Source of the DNA: an uncultured Roseateles sp.
Lineage (GTDB): Bacteria; Pseudomonadota; Gammaproteobacteria; Burkholderiales; Burkholderiaceae_C
Length of the DNA stretch: 64,000 nucleotides
Direction: 5' to 3'
NCBI RefSeq assembly: GCF_945956965.1
Contig: NZ_CAMFJS010000020.1
Location: forward strand, 1-64,000
Position numbers and translations under genes: made by a program. The notes below the pieces were generated by a model. It searched no databases. It was not told where the DNA came from and worked only from the letters and a program-made list of their open reading frames with translations. Within the stretch, counting starts at the first letter, position 1. The number at the start of each line of letters is the position of its first letter. This document shows positions 61,118-64,000 of the stretch, one piece after another.

Positions 61118-62161
61118 ATGTCCGTTCCGTCCAGTCCTCGTCGTTCCGCAGTCGCTGCACTGTTCACGCTGGCCTCGCTCGGCTGCCTCGCCGTGGCCTT
61201 GCCGGCCCGCGCGCAAAGCGCAGCTAGCGACACCCTGCTCAACGTCTCCTACGACGTCAGCCGCGAACTCTACAAAGACATCAACCCCGCCTTTGCGGCC
61301 GCCTGGAAGGCCAAAACCGGCAAGACGGTGACGCTGAACCAGTCGCATGGCGGCTCCAGCAAGCAGATCGGCTCGGTCATCGGCGGCTTGGAAGCCGATG
61401 TGGTGACCATGAACCAAGCCACCGATGTGGATGTGCTGGCCGAAAAAGGCCTGACCCCCGCCGACTGGCGCAAGCGCTTCCCCAACAACGCCGCGCCCTA
61501 TAGCTCGACGATTCTGTTCCTGGTGCGCAAGGGCAATCCCAAACAAATCAAGGACTGGGCCGACCTGACCCGCGCCGGCGTGCAAGTCATCATCCCCAAC
61601 CCCAAGGTGACGGGCAATGGCCGCTACAGCTATCTGGCCGCCTGGGGCAGCGTGATCGCCAAGGGCGGCAACGAGGCGCAAGCCAAGGAGCTGGTCAGCA
61701 AGATCTTCGCCAATGTGCCGGTGCTGGACGGCGGTGGCCGCGGCGCCACCACCACCTTCACCCAGCGCGGCATTGGCGATGTGCTGCTGACTTTTGAGTC
61801 TGAGGCCGAGTTGATCGAAAACGAATTCGGCAAGGGCCAGTTCGAGGTGGTGAGCCCCAGCGTGTCCATCGAGGCCGAGGCGCCGGTGGCCATTGTTGAC
61901 AAGGTCGCGGCCAAGAAGGGCACGGCCGAGTTGTCCAAGGCTTATCTGGACTTTTTGTTCACGCCTGCGGCCCAGGAAATCATCGCCCGCCACAACTTCC
62001 GCCCGCGTGATGCGGCGGTCTTCAAGGCCAACGAGAAGCGCTTCAACAATATCAAGCTGTTCTCGGTGGATCAGATCCTGGGCGGCTGGCCCAAGGTCAG
62101 CAAGACCCACTTTGCCGACGGCGGCCAATACGACCAGATCATTGCCGCGCAAAAGCGCTGA
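61118..62161 (+). CDS. sbp: Sulfate ABC transporter substrate-binding protein
   Basis: 347 residues. Signal peptide to about PARAQS. The mature part shows the Sbp/CysP pattern: LLNVSYDVSRELYKDINPAF, VTLNQSHGGSSKQIGSVI GG (in parts), VIIPNPKVTGNGRYSYLAAW, DGGGRGATTTFTQRGIGDVL and SPSVSIEAEAPVAIVD. It binds sulfate (or thiosulfate) in the periplasm and delivers it to the CysT/CysW permease encoded next. First gene of the operon behind CysB-like dyads. Confidence 0.94.
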   Translation: MSVPSSPRRSAVAALFTLASLGCLAVALPARAQSAASDTLLNVSYDVSRELYKDINPAFAAAWKAKTGKTVTLNQSHGGSSKQIGSVIGGLEADVVTMNQATDVDVLAEKGLTPADWRKRFPNNAAPYSSTILFLVRKGNPKQIKDWADLTRAGVQVIIPNPKVTGNGRYSYLAAWGSVIAKGGNEAQAKELVSKIFANVPVLDGGGRGATTTFTQRGIGDVLLTFESEAELIENEFGKGQFEVVSPSVSIEAEAPVAIVDKVAAKKGTAELSKAYLDFLFTPAAQEIIARHNFRPRDAAVFKANEKRFNNIKLFSVDQILGGWPKVSKTHFADGGQYDQIIAAQKR

Positions 62162-62209
62162 GCGATTGACTTGGCGCGCGCCGCGCGCCTTTCCTGACAC
62201 CTTGCACCG

Positions 62210-63106
62210 ATGAACACCGCAGTTATGACCAACCGACCGGCCGAGGCGGCCACGCCGCCGCAAGCCAAAAAGCGCAAGCCCCGCCGCGTGCTGCCGGGCT
62301 TCGCGCCCACCATGGGCTTCACGCTGTTCTACCTCTCGCTGATCATTTTGATTCCGCTCTCGGCGGTGTTCATCAAATCAGCCGGCCATGGCTTCGAAGC
62401 CTTCTGGGCTGCAGCCACCGCGCCGCGGGTGCTGGCCTCTTACAAGCTGAGCTTTGGCGCTTCCCTGCTGGCGGCCGCCATCAATCTGGTCTTCGGCCTG
62501 ATTCTGGCTTGGAGCTTGGTGCGCTATGAATTCCCCGGCAAGAAGCTGGTGGACGCCCTGATCGACCTGCCCTTCGCCCTGCCCACCGCCGTGGCCGGCA
62601 TCGCCCTGACGGCCCTCTACGCGCCCAATGGCTGGCTGGGCCAGCTGCTGGCGCCTCATGGCATTCAGGTGGCCTTCAAGCCCCTGGGCGTGCTGGTGGC
62701 GCTGATCTTCATCGGCCTGCCCTTCATCGTGCGCACGGTGCAGCCGGTGCTTGAAGACATGGAAACCGAGCTGGAAGAAGCGGCCGCCTCGCTGGGCGCG
62801 CACCGCTGGCAGACCTTCCGCCTGGTGGTTCTGCCCACGCTGACCCCGGCCCTGCTGACCGGCTTCGCCCTGGCCTTTGCCCGCGCTGTGGGTGAGTACG
62901 GTTCGGTGATCTTCATTGCCGGCAATCTGCCCATGGTCAGCGAGATCACGCCGCTGATGATCATCTCCAAGCTGGAGCAATACGACTATGTGGGCGCCAC
63001 GGCGATTGCCACCGTGATGCTGATCTTCTCCTTCGTGCTGCTGCTGGCCATCAACGGCTTGCAGGCCTGGAGTTCCAAACGCAATGGCCAGGAAGGTCGC
63101 AAATAA
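62210..63106 (+). CDS. cysT: Sulfate ABC transporter permease CysT
   Basis: 298 residues. A basic N-terminal tail ([12 protein letters not shown]) precedes six membrane segments. The CysT marks are [60 protein letters not shown], and the ABC-permease EAA loop [16 protein letters not shown]. One of two inner-membrane subunits of the sulfate/thiosulfate importer. Its stop overlaps the cysW start (TAATG at 63104-63108). Confidence 0.95.
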   Translation: MNTAVMTNRPAEAATPPQAKKRKPRRVLPGFAPTMGFTLFYLSLIILIPLSAVFIKSAGHGFEAFWAAATAPRVLASYKLSFGASLLAAAINLVFGLILAWSLVRYEFPGKKLVDALIDLPFALPTAVAGIALTALYAPNGWLGQLLAPHGIQVAFKPLGVLVALIFIGLPFIVRTVQPVLEDMETELEEAAASLGAHRWQTFRLVVLPTLTPALLTGFALAFARAVGEYGSVIFIAGNLPMVSEITPLMIISKLEQYDYVGATAIATVMLIFSFVLLLAINGLQAWSSKRNGQEGRK

Positions 63107-64000
63107 TGGCCGCCGCTATTTCTTCACTGAGCGCCACTCAGAGCGCCAACAAGGCCCTGGGCCGCTACCAAAGCAACCCCGCCACGCGCGAGGCGCCCTG
63201 GGTGCGCTACACCTTGCTGGGCTTGGGCCTGGGCTTCTTCGCCCTGTTCCTGGTGCTGCCTTTGGTGGCGGTGTTCACCGAGGCCTTGCGCAAGGGCTTT
63301 GATGTTTACCTGGCGGCCATCGTCGAAGCGGATGCCGTGTCGGCCATCAAGCTCACCTTGATCGCCGCGCTGATCTCGGTGCCGCTGAATCTGGTCTTTG
63401 GCGTCAGCGCGGCCTGGGCGATTGCCAAGCATGAGTTCCGCGGCAAGCAACTCTTGATCACGTTGATCGACCTGCCCTTCTCGGTCTCACCGGTGGTCGC
63501 AGGTCTGATCTATGTGCTGCTCTTCGGCGCGCAAGGCTGGTTCGGCCCCTGGCTGCAAGAGCACGATGTGAAGATCATCTTCGCCGTGCCCGGCATCGTG
63601 CTGGCCACCATCTTCGTGACCTTCCCCTTTGTGGCGCGCGAGCTGATCCCGCTGATGCAGGCCCAGGGCCGCGACGAGGAAGAAGCCGCCACCGTGCTGG
63701 GCGCCTCGGGTTGGAAGACCTTCTGGCTGGTGACCCTGCCCAATGTGAAGTGGGGCCTGCTCTACGGTGTGATTCTGTGTAACGCCCGCGCCATGGGTGA
63801 GTTCGGCGCGGTGTCGGTGGTGTCCGGCCATATCCGCGGCATGACCAACACCCTGCCCCTGCATGTGGAAATTTTGTACAACGAGTACCAGTTCGCCGCG
63901 GCCTTTGCCGTCGCCTCCATCCTGGCCCTGCTGGCCCTGGTTACCCTGGTTCTCAAACAGTTTGTCGAGTGGCGTGCCCACGCCACCCTGAAGGAGGCCC
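63106..64000 (+). CDS. cysW: Sulfate ABC transporter permease CysW (cut by window end)
   Basis: The ATG at 63106 shares one base with the cysT stop. The frame stays open to the window end (298 codons). N-terminal membrane segment around [20 protein letters not shown], then [20 protein letters not shown], the EAA loop [32 protein letters not shown] and [15 protein letters not shown], all standard for CysW. The last residues seen, [13 protein letters not shown], suggest only a short part of the C terminus is missing. A cysA ATPase gene is expected next. Confidence 0.94.
   Translation, partial: MAAAISSLSATQSANKALGRYQSNPATREAPWVRYTLLGLGLGFFALFLVLPLVAVFTEALRKGFDVYLAAIVEADAVSAIKLTLIAALISVPLNLVFGVSAAWAIAKHEFRGKQLLITLIDLPFSVSPVVAGLIYVLLFGAQGWFGPWLQEHDVKIIFAVPGIVLATIFVTFPFVARELIPLMQAQGRDEEEAATVLGASGWKTFWLVTLPNVKWGLLYGVILCNARAMGEFGAVSVVSGHIRGMTNTLPLHVEILYNEYQFAAAFAVASILALLALVTLVLKQFVEWRAHATLKEA

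Noticed and set aside
1-64000. tRNA, rRNA, integrase, phage or toxin-antitoxin genes
   Set aside because: Gene-free spaces were read for tRNA-like cloverleafs and the proteins for such families; none was found.

Overview
The window reads as ordinary chromosome of a GC-rich betaproteobacterium of the order Burkholderiales, most likely from the Roseateles/Paucibacter/Rubrivivax/Leptothrix neighbourhood. This is inferred from the high GC content, the rsmI/yraN/SIS/BON gene order, tandem pilT-pilU next to a YggS-type gene, a fused indolepyruvate ferredoxin oxidoreductase, a PEP-CTERM protein and a cysTW sulfate operon. No rRNA, tRNA, prophage, integrase, intact insertion sequence or CRISPR array was seen. 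About 57 protein genes fill nearly the whole window. Only two gene-free gaps exceed 300 bases (10405-10991 and 55993-56471).

Layout. 1-830: tail of an epimerase-like gene and a DUF4188 gene. 996-4058: small secreted protein, rsmI, and the yraN / DiaA-like / dolP line that matches the E. coli yra locus without lpoA. 4209-7454 (minus): pilT, pilU and a beta-hydroxyacid dehydrogenase. 7505-10404: YggS-type PLP protein and two membrane/periplasmic c-type cytochrome genes. 10405-10991: 73-bp palindromic tandem repeats and a candidate sigma-28 promoter ahead of a chemoreceptor gene. 12634-15692: orphan TonB-C protein, a 28-codon membrane peptide, an unknown protein, a cold-shock/membrane protein and a YlqF GTPase. 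15786-17482: porin plus small PstS-like protein.

17717-30041 is the main metabolic island. A leftward operon (SDR, AtuC-like and AtuF-like carboxylase subunits, AtuD-like dehydrogenase, BKACE enzyme) and a rightward operon (SCP2 protein, MerR regulator, acyl-CoA dehydrogenase, thiolase, FadJ-like enzyme) diverge from one 164-bp control region. Together they look like a route for a branched or terpenoid acyl-CoA: dehydrogenation, beta-methyl carboxylation, cleavage, then beta-oxidation. The AtuE-type hydratase and the HMG-CoA-lyase-type enzyme expected for the classic route are not in the window, and a DUF849/BKACE enzyme sits where a cleavage enzyme would be expected.

30108-38276: EF-hand and ricin-lectin secreted proteins, MFS transporter, MtfA-type peptidase, CBS protein, diguanylate cyclase, a DUF2520 oxidoreductase coupled to an exported methyltransferase-like protein, and a YjdM zinc ribbon protein. 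38282-38352: a solo inverted-repeat element. 38357-42566: Lrp/AsnC regulator divergent from the 1206-residue indolepyruvate oxidoreductase. 42627-49410 (all minus): GGDEF-EAL protein, TetR, UspA, exonuclease, EcsC-family protein and amino-acid permease. 49601-55992: TonB-dependent receptor, subtilase and PEP-CTERM protein. 56472-60140: a deacetylase next to a Pat-type acetyltransferase, a candidate lysine acetylation on/off pair. 60400-64000: small secreted protein, then sulfate-binding protein, cysT and cysW (cut by the window end) behind CysB-like inverted repeats.

The most interesting regions are the carboxylase/BKACE island, the palindromic tandem repeats at 10401, the strongly diverged DiaA-like protein, the exported methyltransferase-like protein and the deacetylase-acetyltransferase pair. 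None is clearly a wholly new system on sequence reading alone.
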